A stretch of 64,000 bases of DNA from an uncultured Clostridium sp. (GCA_900552135.1 URYN01000001.1:1-64000), one strand, 5' to 3'. Counted from the stretch's first letter, positions 1 through 10,385 are shown. Notes: generated by a model not told the origin, from the sequence alone. Numbers and translations: made by a program.

Positions 1-594
1 AATCAATTTTAATTTTAAGAATAATTAAAAAATATTATAAAAATAGATTGATAATTAATAAAAATAAAAAAATCAATTAATAAAAACAAATAATTAATAA
101 AAAATTAAAATAAAAAATGAACTAAGAAATAGATTAAAGAGATAATATTATGTAAAACAAAATAATAATTATTATTAAAAAAATATCGTTCAAAAAAAGT
201 TTAAAAAATTCATAAAAGGAAGAAACAAATTAAAAAAACGAAAGAAGAAGAAAATGCTAAGGAAATAAAGACTTTGAAAAATTATCTATATAATAAAAGA
301 CATTGATATTATTTATAAATTTCAGAAGAAAATACAAAGCAAAAATTTAATTTTTTTGTGTTCAACAAAAAATAAATGTTGTGTAAAGAATAACAAATAT
401 TGAATAAAAATTTTTTAAAATTAATAAATATTCATAATTAAAATTTATTAATTATGAATAAAAAAAGATTTTATAATTAATTATTAAAATAAATAAAAAA
501 TAAAAAAATTAATTAATTAAAATAATAAAAAATTATTTAAAAATATATTTTATTTATTAATTAATTAATAAAATAATAAAAGGAGAAAATTAAA
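1..594. other. extremely AT-rich non-coding stretch
   Basis: Almost only A and T, far more extreme than the rest of the window, with stop codons in all frames. A short lysine-rich open stretch around 215-306 could be the degraded tail of a small gene, but it has no start codon and I do not call it. An AGGAG ribosome-binding site lies at 581-585, just ahead of the VirB4 frame. No promoter is obvious, because TATAAT-like words occur everywhere by chance in such DNA. Confidence 0.6.
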
Positions 595-2403
595 ATAAAA
601 AATAAAATAATTAAAAATAATTTAATAAAAAAATATGGATATAATTTAAAAGATGAATTAAGTCCATCTTATATAAATTTTTCTAATCCAAGATATATTG
701 AAATAGATAATAAATTCTGTGCATCTGTTTTAATTGTTGATTATTTTAGAGAACAAAATGATTTGATTTTTAAAACTTTAATAGATAGCGATTTAGATTT
801 AAATATTTCTATTTTTTATGAAAAAATGGAGCCATATAAGGTAATTAGAGATATTACATATAATATTGGAAATGTATCTGTAGATTTAGAAAATAGCAAT
901 AAAAATAGACAGGATATTGATATAGTAGAATATACTTATGACGATGCTAAGTATATAAGGAAAGAATTGCAAACTAATAATGAAGAATTTTATTATATTT
1001 ATACTTATGTAAACGTATTCCAAGAAAATTTAAAGGAATTAAGGATGAGTTTAGATAAATTAGAAGGAATTTTACAGGGAAAAGGAATAAGGTGTAGGAA
1101 GGCTTATTTCAGACAGGAACAGGCTTTTATTTCTGGATTACCTTTAATGATTAATCATCCTGATGTGAAAAATGCAACAAAAAGAAATGTACTAACAAGT
1201 GGATTAGTTGCAACTTATCCATTTGTATCCTCATCAATATTTGATAAAAATGGAATATTTATAGGTAGGAATTGCTATAATAATTCTTTAATTTTTATTG
1301 ATAGGTATGACGAAAATAAATATAAAAATGCTAATATGTGTATATTTGGTACAAGTGGAGCAGGAAAATCGTATTATACGAAATTAAATATATTAAGATA
1401 TAGGCTCTTAGGAATTAATCAGTATATTATTGACCCTGAAAGAGAGTACACAGGATTGTGTGCTTCTTTAGATGGTACATTATTAAAACTTGGACCAAAT
1501 TCAGATACATATATAAATATATTTGATATAAGAAAAGAGAGCTTAGAAAAAAATGAAAAAGGATATCTTGCAAGTAAAATCATAAAATTAATTGGATTTT
1601 TTAATTTAATTTTTGGTGAATTAAACGAAGAAGAAAAAGCGATGATAGAAGAAAAATTAATTGAAACATATAAAAATAAAGAAATAAATTTTGACGATAA
1701 GAGTTTATTTAAATCTAAAAAAATAAAAGGAAAAATAATTAAAATTTTTAAGAGTGAAAAGGACATGCCTATACTCGAAGATTTTTATAATATTTTATCA
1801 AAAGATGAAAAAACCAAAAAATTTAAAATTAAATTAATTCCTTTTGTTAAAGGCTCATTAAATTTCTTTAATAAATATACAAATGTAAAATTGGATAATA
1901 AATTAATTGTTGCCGATGTTTATGAATTGGGAGAAGAAAATCTAAAGTATGGCATGTATGTTTGCACAGAATTTTTTTGGAATTTTATAAAAAAGGATAG
2001 AAGCGAAAAAAAGGCAATTTATTTAGATGAAATTTGGAGACTTATTGGAGTAACTTCTAATAAAGAGGTTGCAAGTTTTGTATATAAAATATTTAAAACT
2101 ATTAGAAAGTATGGTGGAAGTGCTGTTGCAATAACCCAGGATATTTCGGATTTATTTAGTCTACAAGAAGGAAATTTTGGAAAGAGTATATTAAATAATA
2201 CAAGTATAAAGCATTTTTTTGCCCTTGAAGAGGAGAATATAAAGGTTCTTAAAAATTATACTAATATTTCTGAAAAAGAAGCTATTGAAATAAAATCTCT
2301 AAAAAGAGGAGAGTGCTTAATGTTTATTGGAGAAAATCATATACTTGCAGAAATAAAAAGTTTTAAATATGAAGATGAAATAATTAATAAAAAAATAAAT
2401 TAA
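595..2403 (+). CDS. VirB4/TraC-type type IV secretion ATPase
   Basis: Cytoplasmic ATPase of the VirB4/TraC/ConE family, which powers conjugation-type secretion. Counting from 595, Walker A is GTSGAGKS at about 252-259 and Walker B is IYLDE at about 475-479, followed by ITQDISDLF, the sensor-like region usual for VirB4. The first ordinary start is TTG at 763, but the frame stays open and reads like protein back to 580 (for example SPSYINFSNPRYIEID), and an AGGAG site at 581-585 sits nine bases before ATA 595; ATT 589 is the alternative. I therefore extend the gene upstream; a start on ATA or ATT, or a lost start codon, is inference. The next gene follows in the same direction after about 110 bases. 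No relaxase or other mating-pair gene is adjacent. Family call is firm, exact start is not. Confidence 0.8.
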   Translation: MKNKIIKNNLIKKYGYNLKDELSPSYINFSNPRYIEIDNKFCASVLIVDYFREQNDLIFKTLIDSDLDLNISIFYEKMEPYKVIRDITYNIGNVSVDLENSNKNRQDIDIVEYTYDDAKYIRKELQTNNEEFYYIYTYVNVFQENLKELRMSLDKLEGILQGKGIRCRKAYFRQEQAFISGLPLMINHPDVKNATKRNVLTSGLVATYPFVSSSIFDKNGIFIGRNCYNNSLIFIDRYDENKYKNANMCIFGTSGAGKSYYTKLNILRYRLLGINQYIIDPEREYTGLCASLDGTLLKLGPNSDTYINIFDIRKESLEKNEKGYLASKIIKLIGFFNLIFGELNEEEKAMIEEKLIETYKNKEINFDDKSLFKSKKIKGKIIKIFKSEKDMPILEDFYNILSKDEKTKKFKIKLIPFVKGSLNFFNKYTNVKLDNKLIVADVYELGEENLKYGMYVCTEFFWNFIKKDRSEKKAIYLDEIWRLIGVTSNKEVASFVYKIFKTIRKYGGSAVAITQDISDLFSLQEGNFGKSILNNTSIKHFFALEEENIKVLKNYTNISEKEAIEIKSLKRGECLMFIGENHILAEIKSFKYEDEIINKKIN

Positions 2404-2512
2404 AATAATATAAAAAATATTTAAATAAAAATAATAAAAAATAAAAGTCAAAAATAATTTTTAGAAAGGAAATTATATTATTTAAATTATTAAATAATAT
2501 AAGGTGAAATTT

Positions 2513-3226
2513 ATGGCAGAATTATTATTAGAAAACAATTTAACAAATGATGTGTCACTAGAGAAAAAACAAAATAATTTTTTACAATCTAATGTAGGTA
2601 AAGCAATAAATACAGGTTTAAATATAGGGCTTAGATATGTTTTGCCAGACCTAATTGAAGATGATGTTATTGAAATAAAAGATACAATCATAAAAAATGG
2701 TTTTAAAGAAGGAATGAAGACTGCAATCGATTCTGCAATTAATCTTGGTAAAAGTGCACTTGGAATTGTTACAGGAAATTTTGAAAATGTTCAGCAAATG
2801 AGGGATGCTGTAAAAACAGGAGGGATTATTGATAGTGTTTCAAATTTAATTAATTTTACGATTAATAAAATAGTGGATAATGGAAAGCTTTCTTATAGCC
2901 TTGGAAATACAATTAAGAAAGGGAAGAGTGTTATTTTAAGTAATATATCTAAGAATATTGAAAATAATTTTGAAAATCAAATAAATAATATTGAAAAGTT
3001 GAATAAATATTCTGAAAATTGGAAGCAATATTTTAATAATAATGATTTTGACGGTATGCAAAGAGAATATGAAAAAATAAGAGAAAAAATGAAGGAGATA
3101 GCACCGATTGAAAAGACTTTAAATACCGTAAATGTGATTGAAAATTTACATAAATTAATAAAAAATAATGGAAAAAATTTTAATTTAACGCAAGAAGAAA
3201 TTGAACTTGTGGCATTGTTAAAATAA
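2513..3226 (+). CDS. unknown helical protein downstream of VirB4
   Basis: A 237-residue protein I do not recognise. It starts at ATG 2513, seven bases after an AAGGTG ribosome-binding site; the GTG at 2504 overlaps that site and is less likely. It has no signal peptide or clear membrane span. The middle (about 60-140) has alternating hydrophobic and Gly/Lys segments, and the C-terminal third is charged and probably helical. It lies about 110 bases downstream of the VirB4 gene on the same strand, so the two may be co-transcribed and this may be an accessory secretion factor, but only position suggests that. It ends about 55 bases before the gyrA promoter. Confidence 0.6.
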   Translation: MAELLLENNLTNDVSLEKKQNNFLQSNVGKAINTGLNIGLRYVLPDLIEDDVIEIKDTIIKNGFKEGMKTAIDSAINLGKSALGIVTGNFENVQQMRDAVKTGGIIDSVSNLINFTINKIVDNGKLSYSLGNTIKKGKSVILSNISKNIENNFENQINNIEKLNKYSENWKQYFNNNDFDGMQREYEKIREKMKEIAPIEKTLNTVNVIENLHKLIKNNGKNFNLTQEEIELVALLK

Positions 3227-3281
3227 TATGAAAAAATTGATAAAATATGCAAAAAAACTGGTAAAAAATAAGCATTTTTGC

Positions 3282-3310
3282 TTGCAAAAATATTGTTGTT
3301 TTAGTATAAT
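3282..3310 (+). promoter_or_regulatory. sigma-A promoter of gyrA
   Basis: TTGCAA at 3282-3287, a 17-base spacer and a perfect TATAAT at 3305-3310. An AAGAGG ribosome-binding site and the gyrA ATG (3347) follow at normal distances. It separates gyrA from the VirB4 pair. Confidence 0.8.
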
Positions 3311-3346
3311 ACAAGCATAGAATAAACTTAGAAAAGAGGTAAAAAA

Positions 3347-5818
3347 ATGGACTCAAAAGACACAGGAAAGAACAAGGAAAATGCTATAGAAGACAGAGAT
3401 GGAAAAATTGTCGAAAGAGACATTGAGGAAGAAATGAAAACTGCGTATATTGATTACGCAATGAGTGTTATTGTATCTAGAGCTTTACCAGATGTAAGAG
3501 ATGGTTTAAAACCAGTTCATAGAAGAATTTTATATACAATGTATGAGGATGGACTTACATCAGATAAACCATATAGAAAATCAGCTACTACAGTCGGAGA
3601 CGTTTTAGGTAGATATCATCCACATGGAGATGCTTCAGTTTATGACGCAATGGTAAGAATGGCACAAACATTCTCACTTAGATACCCTTTAATTGATGGA
3701 CATGGAAACTTTGGTTCAATAGATGGTGATGGAGCTGCTGCATACCGTTACACAGAAGCAAGAATGTCAAAGATTTCTGAGCTAATGCTTACGGATATTG
3801 AAAAAAACACAGTTGATTTTATACCTAACTTTGATGATAGACTTCAAGAACCAGCTGTTTTACCAGCAAGAATTCCAGCACTTCTTATAAATGGTTCATC
3901 AGGAATTGCCGTAGGTATGGCAACAAATATACCACCACATAACCTAACAGAAGTTATAAATGGTATTGTAAAAATAATTGATGATGATAACGTTACAGAT
4001 GAACAATTAATGCAAATAATAAAAGGACCAGATTTCCCAACTGGAGGAATGATTCTTGGTAGAGACGCAATTAAACAAGCATATACAACAGGTAGAGGAA
4101 AAATAACTGTAAGAGCAGAGGCTGAAATAGAGGAAATGAGTAATGGAAGACAAAAAATCATTGTTACTTCATTACCATACCAAGTAAACAAAGCTAGATT
4201 AATTGAAAATATTGCAAATCTTGTAAAAGAGAAGAGAATTGAAGGAATTTCTGAGTTAAGAGATGAATCTGATAGGGAAAATGCTGTTAGAATTCATATT
4301 GGACTTAAGAAAGAAGCTAATGCAAGAGTTGTATTAAATCAATTATACAAAAATACACAAATGCAAGATACATTTGGAATTATAATGCTAGCCTTAGTTG
4401 ATGGAGAGCCAAAGATATTAACTTTAAGACAATGTCTAGATTATTACATAAATCATAGAAAAGATGTTATTTTACGCAGAACGAAATTTGAACTTGATAA
4501 GGCTTTAGCAAGAGCTCATATATTAGAAGGTTTAAAAATTGCTCTTGATAACATAGATGAAGTAATAAATATCATAAGAAATTCTTACGATGATGCAAAG
4601 GAAAGATTAATGAAGAGATTTGGACTTTCTGATATTCAAGCTCAAGCAATTTTGGATATGAGATTAAAAACACTATCTGGATTGCAAAGAGAGAAGATAG
4701 AAGAAGAGTACAATGAATTAATGAAATTAATTGCTCATTTAAGAGAAATTTTAGGAAGTGAAACTCTTGTATTCCAAATAATAAAAGAAGAATTGCTAGA
4801 AATCAAAGAAAAATATGGCGATGAGAGATTAACTAAAATTGTTGCTGCTGAAGGCGAATTCAACGATGAAGACCTTATAAAGGAAGAACAAATGGTAGTT
4901 GCTCTAACTCATTTTGGTTATATAAAGAGAATGCCTATAGATACATATAGAAGCCAAAGAAGAGGTGGAAAAGGTATAACAGGTATTTCGACAAGGGAAG
5001 AGGATTTTGTAAAGCAAATATTTACAACATCAACTCACGATACAGTATTATTCTTTAGTAATAAAGGAAAATTGTATAGATTAAGAGGATATGAAATTCC
5101 AGAGGCAGGAAGAACTGCAAAGGGAACAGCAATAGTAAATCTATTAAGCCTTGATGCTGGAGAAAAAATATCTGCAATTATACCAATTCAAAGCTTTGAA
5201 GATGGCAAATATTTATTAATGGCAACAAAGAATGGATTAATTAAAAAGACTCCTTTAAAGGAATACGATTCTTCAAGAAAAACAGGATTACTTGCTATTA
5301 ATTTAAAAGATGATGATGAATTAATAGATGTAAGATTAACTGATGGTGAAGATAATGTAGTACTTGTAACAAGTAAAGGAATGTGTATTACTTTTGATGA
5401 AAAAGATGTTAGACCAGTAGGAAGATCTGCTCAAGGAGTTCTTGGAATTAGACTTGATGATGATGACTTCGTAATCGGAATGGAATCTATTCTTGCTAAC
5501 AACAAAAATGCTACTCTTCTTGCAATTACAGAAAATGGATTCGGTAAGAGAACAGAGGTAGACGAGTATAGAGTACAAAATAGAGGGGGAAGAGGTGTAA
5601 TTACCTATAAGATAACTCCTAAAACAGGAAATATAGTCGGAATAAGAATGGCTAGCGAAGACGAAGATGTAATGTTAATAACAAATTCTGGAACAATAAT
5701 CAGAATTAAGGTAAAAGACGTTAGTATCTTAGGAAGAGCTACACAAGGTGTTACATTGATGAGAACAACTGGAGAAGAAAGAGTTGTAAGCATTGAAACA
5801 ATAGCACCAGAAGAATAA
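3347..5818 (+). CDS. gyrA: DNA gyrase subunit A
   Basis: Cuts and rejoins DNA in the A2B2 gyrase to add negative supercoils. The 823-residue length is normal. The catalytic tyrosine is Tyr135 in the AAAYRYTEARMS motif, equivalent to E. coli Tyr122. The GyrA box QRRGGKG at 537-543 marks this as gyrase rather than topoisomerase IV ParC. The N-terminus carries about 13 extra charged residues compared with E. coli. In the quinolone-resistance region the sequence is HPHGDASVYD, so the E. coli Ser83 position is Ala96, while the Asp87 equivalent (Asp100) is kept. Its own consensus-like promoter and a downstream hairpin terminator suggest it is transcribed alone; gyrB is not next to it. Confidence 0.97.
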   Translation: MDSKDTGKNKENAIEDRDGKIVERDIEEEMKTAYIDYAMSVIVSRALPDVRDGLKPVHRRILYTMYEDGLTSDKPYRKSATTVGDVLGRYHPHGDASVYDAMVRMAQTFSLRYPLIDGHGNFGSIDGDGAAAYRYTEARMSKISELMLTDIEKNTVDFIPNFDDRLQEPAVLPARIPALLINGSSGIAVGMATNIPPHNLTEVINGIVKIIDDDNVTDEQLMQIIKGPDFPTGGMILGRDAIKQAYTTGRGKITVRAEAEIEEMSNGRQKIIVTSLPYQVNKARLIENIANLVKEKRIEGISELRDESDRENAVRIHIGLKKEANARVVLNQLYKNTQMQDTFGIIMLALVDGEPKILTLRQCLDYYINHRKDVILRRTKFELDKALARAHILEGLKIALDNIDEVINIIRNSYDDAKERLMKRFGLSDIQAQAILDMRLKTLSGLQREKIEEEYNELMKLIAHLREILGSETLVFQIIKEELLEIKEKYGDERLTKIVAAEGEFNDEDLIKEEQMVVALTHFGYIKRMPIDTYRSQRRGGKGITGISTREEDFVKQIFTTSTHDTVLFFSNKGKLYRLRGYEIPEAGRTAKGTAIVNLLSLDAGEKISAIIPIQSFEDGKYLLMATKNGLIKKTPLKEYDSSRKTGLLAINLKDDDELIDVRLTDGEDNVVLVTSKGMCITFDEKDVRPVGRSAQGVLGIRLDDDDFVIGMESILANNKNATLLAITENGFGKRTEVDEYRVQNRGGRGVITYKITPKTGNIVGIRMASEDEDVMLITNSGTIIRIKVKDVSILGRATQGVTLMRTTGEERVVSIETIAPEE

Positions 5819-5850
5819 AAACAAAATTAATGTAAAAAATAAAGTTTTAT

Positions 5851-5888
5851 ATGATGTGTAATATTTTTACGCATCATATTTTTTTATA
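5851..5888 (+). terminator. rho-independent terminator of gyrA
   Basis: Eleven-base stem (5851-5861 with 5867-5877, one G-U pair), a five-base loop, then a T-rich tail. It lies 33 bases after the gyrA stop. Confidence 0.8.
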
Positions 5889-5930
5889 AAAAATGTTTAC
5901 TAAATATTTTGAATATTTTATAAAAATTTA

Positions 5931-5989
5931 AAATTTTAGAAATAATTCTAAAATTTAAACGGTTCAAATATTATTTAATTTTTGAACCG
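5931..5989 (-). terminator. inverted repeats ending the minus-strand dehydratase gene
   Basis: A 9-base stem (CGGTTCAAA at 5960-5968 with TTTGAACCG at 5981-5989) is followed, reading the minus strand, by a T-rich run. A second perfect 10-base inverted repeat (5931-5940 with 5947-5956) lies just beyond. Together they fit a terminator for the gene ending at 6026, convergent with gyrA. Confidence 0.6.
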
Positions 5990-6025
5990 CTTTACCAATT
6001 TTTATTTTATTATTTTATTATTTTA

Positions 6026-9000
6026 TTATTTTATTTGTTTTTTTAATTCTTTAACTTCAGACTTTAAATTTTCTTTTTCTAAAGCTAATTTTTCTTTTTC
6101 TTCTTTTTTTAGATTGTCTTTTGCAACAGCCATAAGAAGTTTTATTCTGTTTGTTTGGTTTGCTTCGCTAGCACCAGGGTCATAATCAACAGGAGAAATA
6201 TTTGCATAAGGATATTTATCTCTAATTGTTTTTATAACGCCTTTTCCAACAACGTGGTTTGGCAAGCAGGCAAATGGTTGCACACATACAATATTTGGAA
6301 TACCATGTTCAATATATTCAATCATTTCTGCTGTTAAGAACCAACCTTCACCAGTTTGGTTACCAATTGAAAGCACATCTTTTACTTTGTCTTCTAGTTC
6401 CCAAATATCACAAGGTTGTAAATATCCTTTTTTAGAATTTGCAAGTGCTATTCTTTCGTCTTTTTCTAATATATCAATCAATTTAATAGCTGCTTTAAAT
6501 ATTTTAGCCTTGTATTTATCTGTTTTTATTAATGTATTAAATGTAATTTTATGAGTAGCCATAAATTTAACAAATCCCATAAAGTCTGGAAGAATGACTT
6601 CGGCGCCTTCTTCTTCTAATTTTTCTGCAACGAAATTGTTTCCAAAAGGATGATATTTTATCAAAACTTCTCCAACAATACCAACCTTAGGCTTTTGAAC
6701 AGATGTATCTAATTCAATTTTTTCGAAATCTTCTACCATATCGTAGATACTTTTCTTAAATTCTGAAAGTGAAGAATGTTCAACTAATTTTTTGCATTTA
6801 TCTAACCATTCTTCGAATAGCTTTTGAGTTTCACCTTTATGAACTTCATATACTCTATTTTTTGTAAGCATTTTTTGTAGCAAATCTCCATAGACAACGG
6901 TTTTTAGTAATCCTTCAACCAACTTTGGAGTAATCTTAAATCCTGGCATTTTTTCCATTCCAACAACATTGAATGAAATTACTGGAACATTTGAGAATCC
7001 TGCATCTTTTAGTGCCTTACGAATAAATCCAATGTAGTTTGTAGCTCTACAGCCACCACCAGTTTGAGACATTATTAATGCGGTTTTATTTATATCGTAT
7101 TTTCCAGATTCTAATGCTTCTATCATTTGACCAGTTACAAGAATTGAAGGATAACAAGCATCATTATTTACGTATTTTAATCCAGTTTCTACTGTATGCT
7201 CTGTACAATCTCTTAAAAGTACTGCATTATATCCACAAGCTCTAACGGCTGATTCGATTAGCTCGAAGTGGATAGGAGCCATTTGTGGAATTAGAATTGT
7301 GTAGTCTTTCATATCTTTTGTAAATATTTTTTTCTTAGAAGTATAATCACCATCGCCACGAGCCTGAATATTATCTTTCTCACGCTTATTCATACTAGCA
7401 AGAAGTGAACGAATACGTATTCTAACTGCACCAAGATTATTTACTTCATCTATTTTTATTAATGTGTACATTTTATCAAAACTTGATAAAATTTCTTCAA
7501 CTTGGTCTGTTGTAACTGCGTCAACACCACAGCCGAAAGAGTTTAATTGTACTAATTCAAGATTATCATGATGTCCAACAAAATCTGCCGCAGCATATAG
7601 TCTTGCATGATATACCCATTGATTTACAACTCTTAATGGAGCCTTTGGAACAACTTCATTTGCAATACTGTCGCCAGTTATAACTCCTAAACCAAGGCTT
7701 GTAATTAAAGTATCAATTCCATGGTTTATTTCTGGGTCAACATGGTATGGACGTCCGGCAAGCACTATACCTTTAAGATTATGTTCTTCTAGATATTTAA
7801 CTGCTTTACGACCTTCATCATGAATGTCGCTTCTGCATTTTTGATATTCTTCTTCAGCTTTTTTAGCTGCTTCTGTAAGTTCTTTCTTTGTAAAATTATA
7901 TTTTTTAAACTCAGGTAGACCAAGTATAGTTTCAGGTAAAGTTTTTACATCTAAAGGTAAGAATGGATTTAAGAATGTAACACTTGGATCTTTTAATTCT
8001 TCTACATTGTTTTTCAAAACCTCAGAGTAAGATATTACGATAGGGCAATTATAATGATTATCAGCCTTTTCATATTCTTTTCTAGAATATGGAATACAAG
8101 GATAGAAAATAGTTTTTATTCCTTGCTTTAATAAGCTAATTATATGTCCATGAGAAAGTTTTGCAGGGTAGCAAACTGATTCAGATGGCATAGATTCCAT
8201 TCCTTTTTCATAAGTCTTTCTATTACTCTTTTCAGATATAATTACTCTAAATCCTAAATTTGTAAGGAAAGTGAACCAGAAAGGATAATCTTCATACATA
8301 TTCAAAACTCTAGGAATACCAATGGTTCCACGAGGAGCATCCTTTTCCTCCAAAGGTGTATAATCAAAAATTCTATTGTATTTATATTTAACTAAGTTTG
8401 GAAGTTCTGTATTTCCAGAAACAATTCCTGCACCTTTTTCACATCTATTACCAGAAATATGTCTAGTTCCATTACTGAATTTATTTATTGTAAGTAAACA
8501 ATGGTTTTCACAGCCATTACAACGAATATGAGATGTTTCGACTTTTAGCTTATCGATATCATCTAATGTTGCAATAGTAGATTTATATTCCATGTCTTTA
8601 TTAGCTTCATATTGTTCTTGAGCAAGAAGAGCAACACCATAAGCACCCATAAGACCAGCAATATCAGGTCTTACAACATTCTTGCCAGTAAGTAATTCAA
8701 ATGCACGAAGAACAGCATCATTATAGAAAGTTCCACCTTGAACAACGATGTGGCTACCCATAGTCTTAGGGTCTCTAATCTTCATAACTTTTTGAATTGC
8801 ATTTTTTATTACGGAATAAGAAAGTCCAGCAGAAATATCTCCAACGCTATAGCCTTCTTTTTGAGCCTGTTTTATTTTTGAATTCATAAATACAGTACAT
8901 CTTGAACCTAAATCGACGGGATTTCTTGCGGAAATAGCTGAGTTTACAAACTCGTTAATTGTTAGTCCTAGACTCTTCGAAAATGTTTCTATAAATGAAC

Positions 9001-10348
9001 CACAGCCAGAAGAACAAGCTTCATTTAGCATTATGTTATCTATAGAGTTATTTTTCAGCTTAATATATTTCATGTCTTGACCGCCGATGTCTACTATACT
9101 TGTAACATTAGGCATAAATTTCTTAGCGGCTGTGTAATGTGCGATTGTTTCAATTTCGTTTAAATCAACGTTTAATGCTGTTTTAATAAGCGATTCTCCA
9201 TAACCTGTAACACCGCTGTATCTAATAGTTACTCCTTCAGGAAGTACTTTATATAATTCTTTTAGCATGTTTGTTACACTTCTTAAAGGATTTCCTTCAT
9301 TTCCAGCATATAGAGAGTACAACAAAGCACCTTCTGTATCAGTTACAACAAGCTTTGTGGTTGTTGAACCTGCATCAATACCAATAAAACAATCTCCTTT
9401 ATAGGTTGCCAAATCTCCTTTTTTTACAACATCTTTGCTGTGACGTGCTTTAAACTCTTCGTATTCTGAATCAGTTACGAATAAAGGTTTTAAAGGATTT
9501 GTTGTAGAGTCGTGAGAGCTTCTTAGAACTTGAATTTTTGCCATTAATTTCTGAGTGGAAATTGGAGTCATTTCCAAAGAATCCAATGCTGCACCTTTCG
9601 CAACTAATAAATGTGCTTCATCTGGAATTATTACTTGTTCATCAGTCAAATGAAGTGTTTCTATGAATCTATTTCTTAACTCTGAAAGATAGTTAAGAGG
9701 TCCTCCTAAAAATGCTACATTTCCGCGTATTGGTCTTCCGCATGCAAGTCCGCTAATAGTTTGATTAACAACGGCTTGGAATATAGAAGCTGCAATATCT
9801 TCTCTTGCCGCACCTTCATTTATAAGAGGTTGTACATCTGTTTTTGCGAATACTCCACAACGTGATGCTATTGGGTAGATAATTGAGTGCTTTTTGGCAA
9901 GTTCATTTAGGCCAGAAGAGTCAGTGTTTAACAATGATGCCATCTGGTCAATAAATGCACCAGTACCACCAGCGCAAGTTCCATTCATACGCTGTTCAAT
10001 AGACTTTCCAAAATATATAATCTTAGCATCTTCGCCGCCAAGTTCAATTACAACATCAGTTTTGGGAATGTATTTTTCTACGGCTCTTTTGCAAGCAACA
10101 ACTTCTTGAATAAAAGGTACATTCAAAAATGTTGCTGCAGACATAGCACCAGAACCAGTAAGAGCAATAGTAAATTCAGCATCAGGGTAACGATTGGCTA
10201 GATCATCTAAAACTGCACATACTGTATTTTTTGTATCTGAATTATGACGTTGGTAGCTTGTATAAATTGTGTTAAGATTATTATCCATAACGGCAATCTT
10301 TACTGTAGTAGATCCAACATCAAGTCCTACATGCAATAAATTGTTCAT
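6026..10348 (-). CDS. fused 2-hydroxyacyl-CoA dehydratase activase / dehydratase-like protein
   Basis: A 1440-residue protein of the BcrA/BadF/HgdC superfamily. Two ASKHA ATPase modules come first (GLDVGSTTVK at about 8-17, GIDAGSTTTK at about 320), each with its partner motif (NGTCAGGTGAFIDQ and NEACSSGCGSFIET); the cysteine in each is the usual ligand of the bridging iron-sulfur cluster. A Cys-rich segment with CNGCENHC (about 610) leads into the DUF2229/HgdB-like region (about 680 on, with ESVCYPAKLSHGH) and a second dehydratase-like half with NNDACYPSILVTGQ. The last 35 residues are a lysine/glutamate coiled coil. Known activases donate electrons to radical dehydratases in an ATP-dependent way; the substrate of these large fused forms is unknown, and no separate dehydratase, CoA-transferase or ETF gene is next to it. 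Transcribed alone from its own promoter. Confidence 0.88.
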   Translation of the reverse strand: MNNLLHVGLDVGSTTVKIAVMDNNLNTIYTSYQRHNSDTKNTVCAVLDDLANRYPDAEFTIALTGSGAMSAATFLNVPFIQEVVACKRAVEKYIPKTDVVIELGGEDAKIIYFGKSIEQRMNGTCAGGTGAFIDQMASLLNTDSSGLNELAKKHSIIYPIASRCGVFAKTDVQPLINEGAAREDIAASIFQAVVNQTISGLACGRPIRGNVAFLGGPLNYLSELRNRFIETLHLTDEQVIIPDEAHLLVAKGAALDSLEMTPISTQKLMAKIQVLRSSHDSTTNPLKPLFVTDSEYEEFKARHSKDVVKKGDLATYKGDCFIGIDAGSTTTKLVVTDTEGALLYSLYAGNEGNPLRSVTNMLKELYKVLPEGVTIRYSGVTGYGESLIKTALNVDLNEIETIAHYTAAKKFMPNVTSIVDIGGQDMKYIKLKNNSIDNIMLNEACSSGCGSFIETFSKSLGLTINEFVNSAISARNPVDLGSRCTVFMNSKIKQAQKEGYSVGDISAGLSYSVIKNAIQKVMKIRDPKTMGSHIVVQGGTFYNDAVLRAFELLTGKNVVRPDIAGLMGAYGVALLAQEQYEANKDMEYKSTIATLDDIDKLKVETSHIRCNGCENHCLLTINKFSNGTRHISGNRCEKGAGIVSGNTELPNLVKYKYNRIFDYTPLEEKDAPRGTIGIPRVLNMYEDYPFWFTFLTNLGFRVIISEKSNRKTYEKGMESMPSESVCYPAKLSHGHIISLLKQGIKTIFYPCIPYSRKEYEKADNHYNCPIVISYSEVLKNNVEELKDPSVTFLNPFLPLDVKTLPETILGLPEFKKYNFTKKELTEAAKKAEEEYQKCRSDIHDEGRKAVKYLEEHNLKGIVLAGRPYHVDPEINHGIDTLITSLGLGVITGDSIANEVVPKAPLRVVNQWVYHARLYAAADFVGHHDNLELVQLNSFGCGVDAVTTDQVEEILSSFDKMYTLIKIDEVNNLGAVRIRIRSLLASMNKREKDNIQARGDGDYTSKKKIFTKDMKDYTILIPQMAPIHFELIESAVRACGYNAVLLRDCTEHTVETGLKYVNNDACYPSILVTGQMIEALESGKYDINKTALIMSQTGGGCRATNYIGFIRKALKDAGFSNVPVISFNVVGMEKMPGFKITPKLVEGLLKTVVYGDLLQKMLTKNRVYEVHKGETQKLFEEWLDKCKKLVEHSSLSEFKKSIYDMVEDFEKIELDTSVQKPKVGIVGEVLIKYHPFGNNFVAEKLEEEGAEVILPDFMGFVKFMATHKITFNTLIKTDKYKAKIFKAAIKLIDILEKDERIALANSKKGYLQPCDIWELEDKVKDVLSIGNQTGEGWFLTAEMIEYIEHGIPNIVCVQPFACLPNHVVGKGVIKTIRDKYPYANISPVDYDPGASEANQTNRIKLLMAVAKDNLKKEEKEKLALEKENLKSEVKELKKQIK

Positions 10349-10385
10349 ATTAAATCTCCTTATGTTTTAAATAAAAACTACCCTA

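Noticed and set aside
215..306. possible small gene in the AT-rich start
   Set aside because: A 30-codon lysine-rich stretch with no start codon and a stop just upstream. Chance open frames are likely in such DNA.
3347..5818. ParC instead of GyrA
   Set aside because: The QRRGGKG GyrA box is intact at 537-543.
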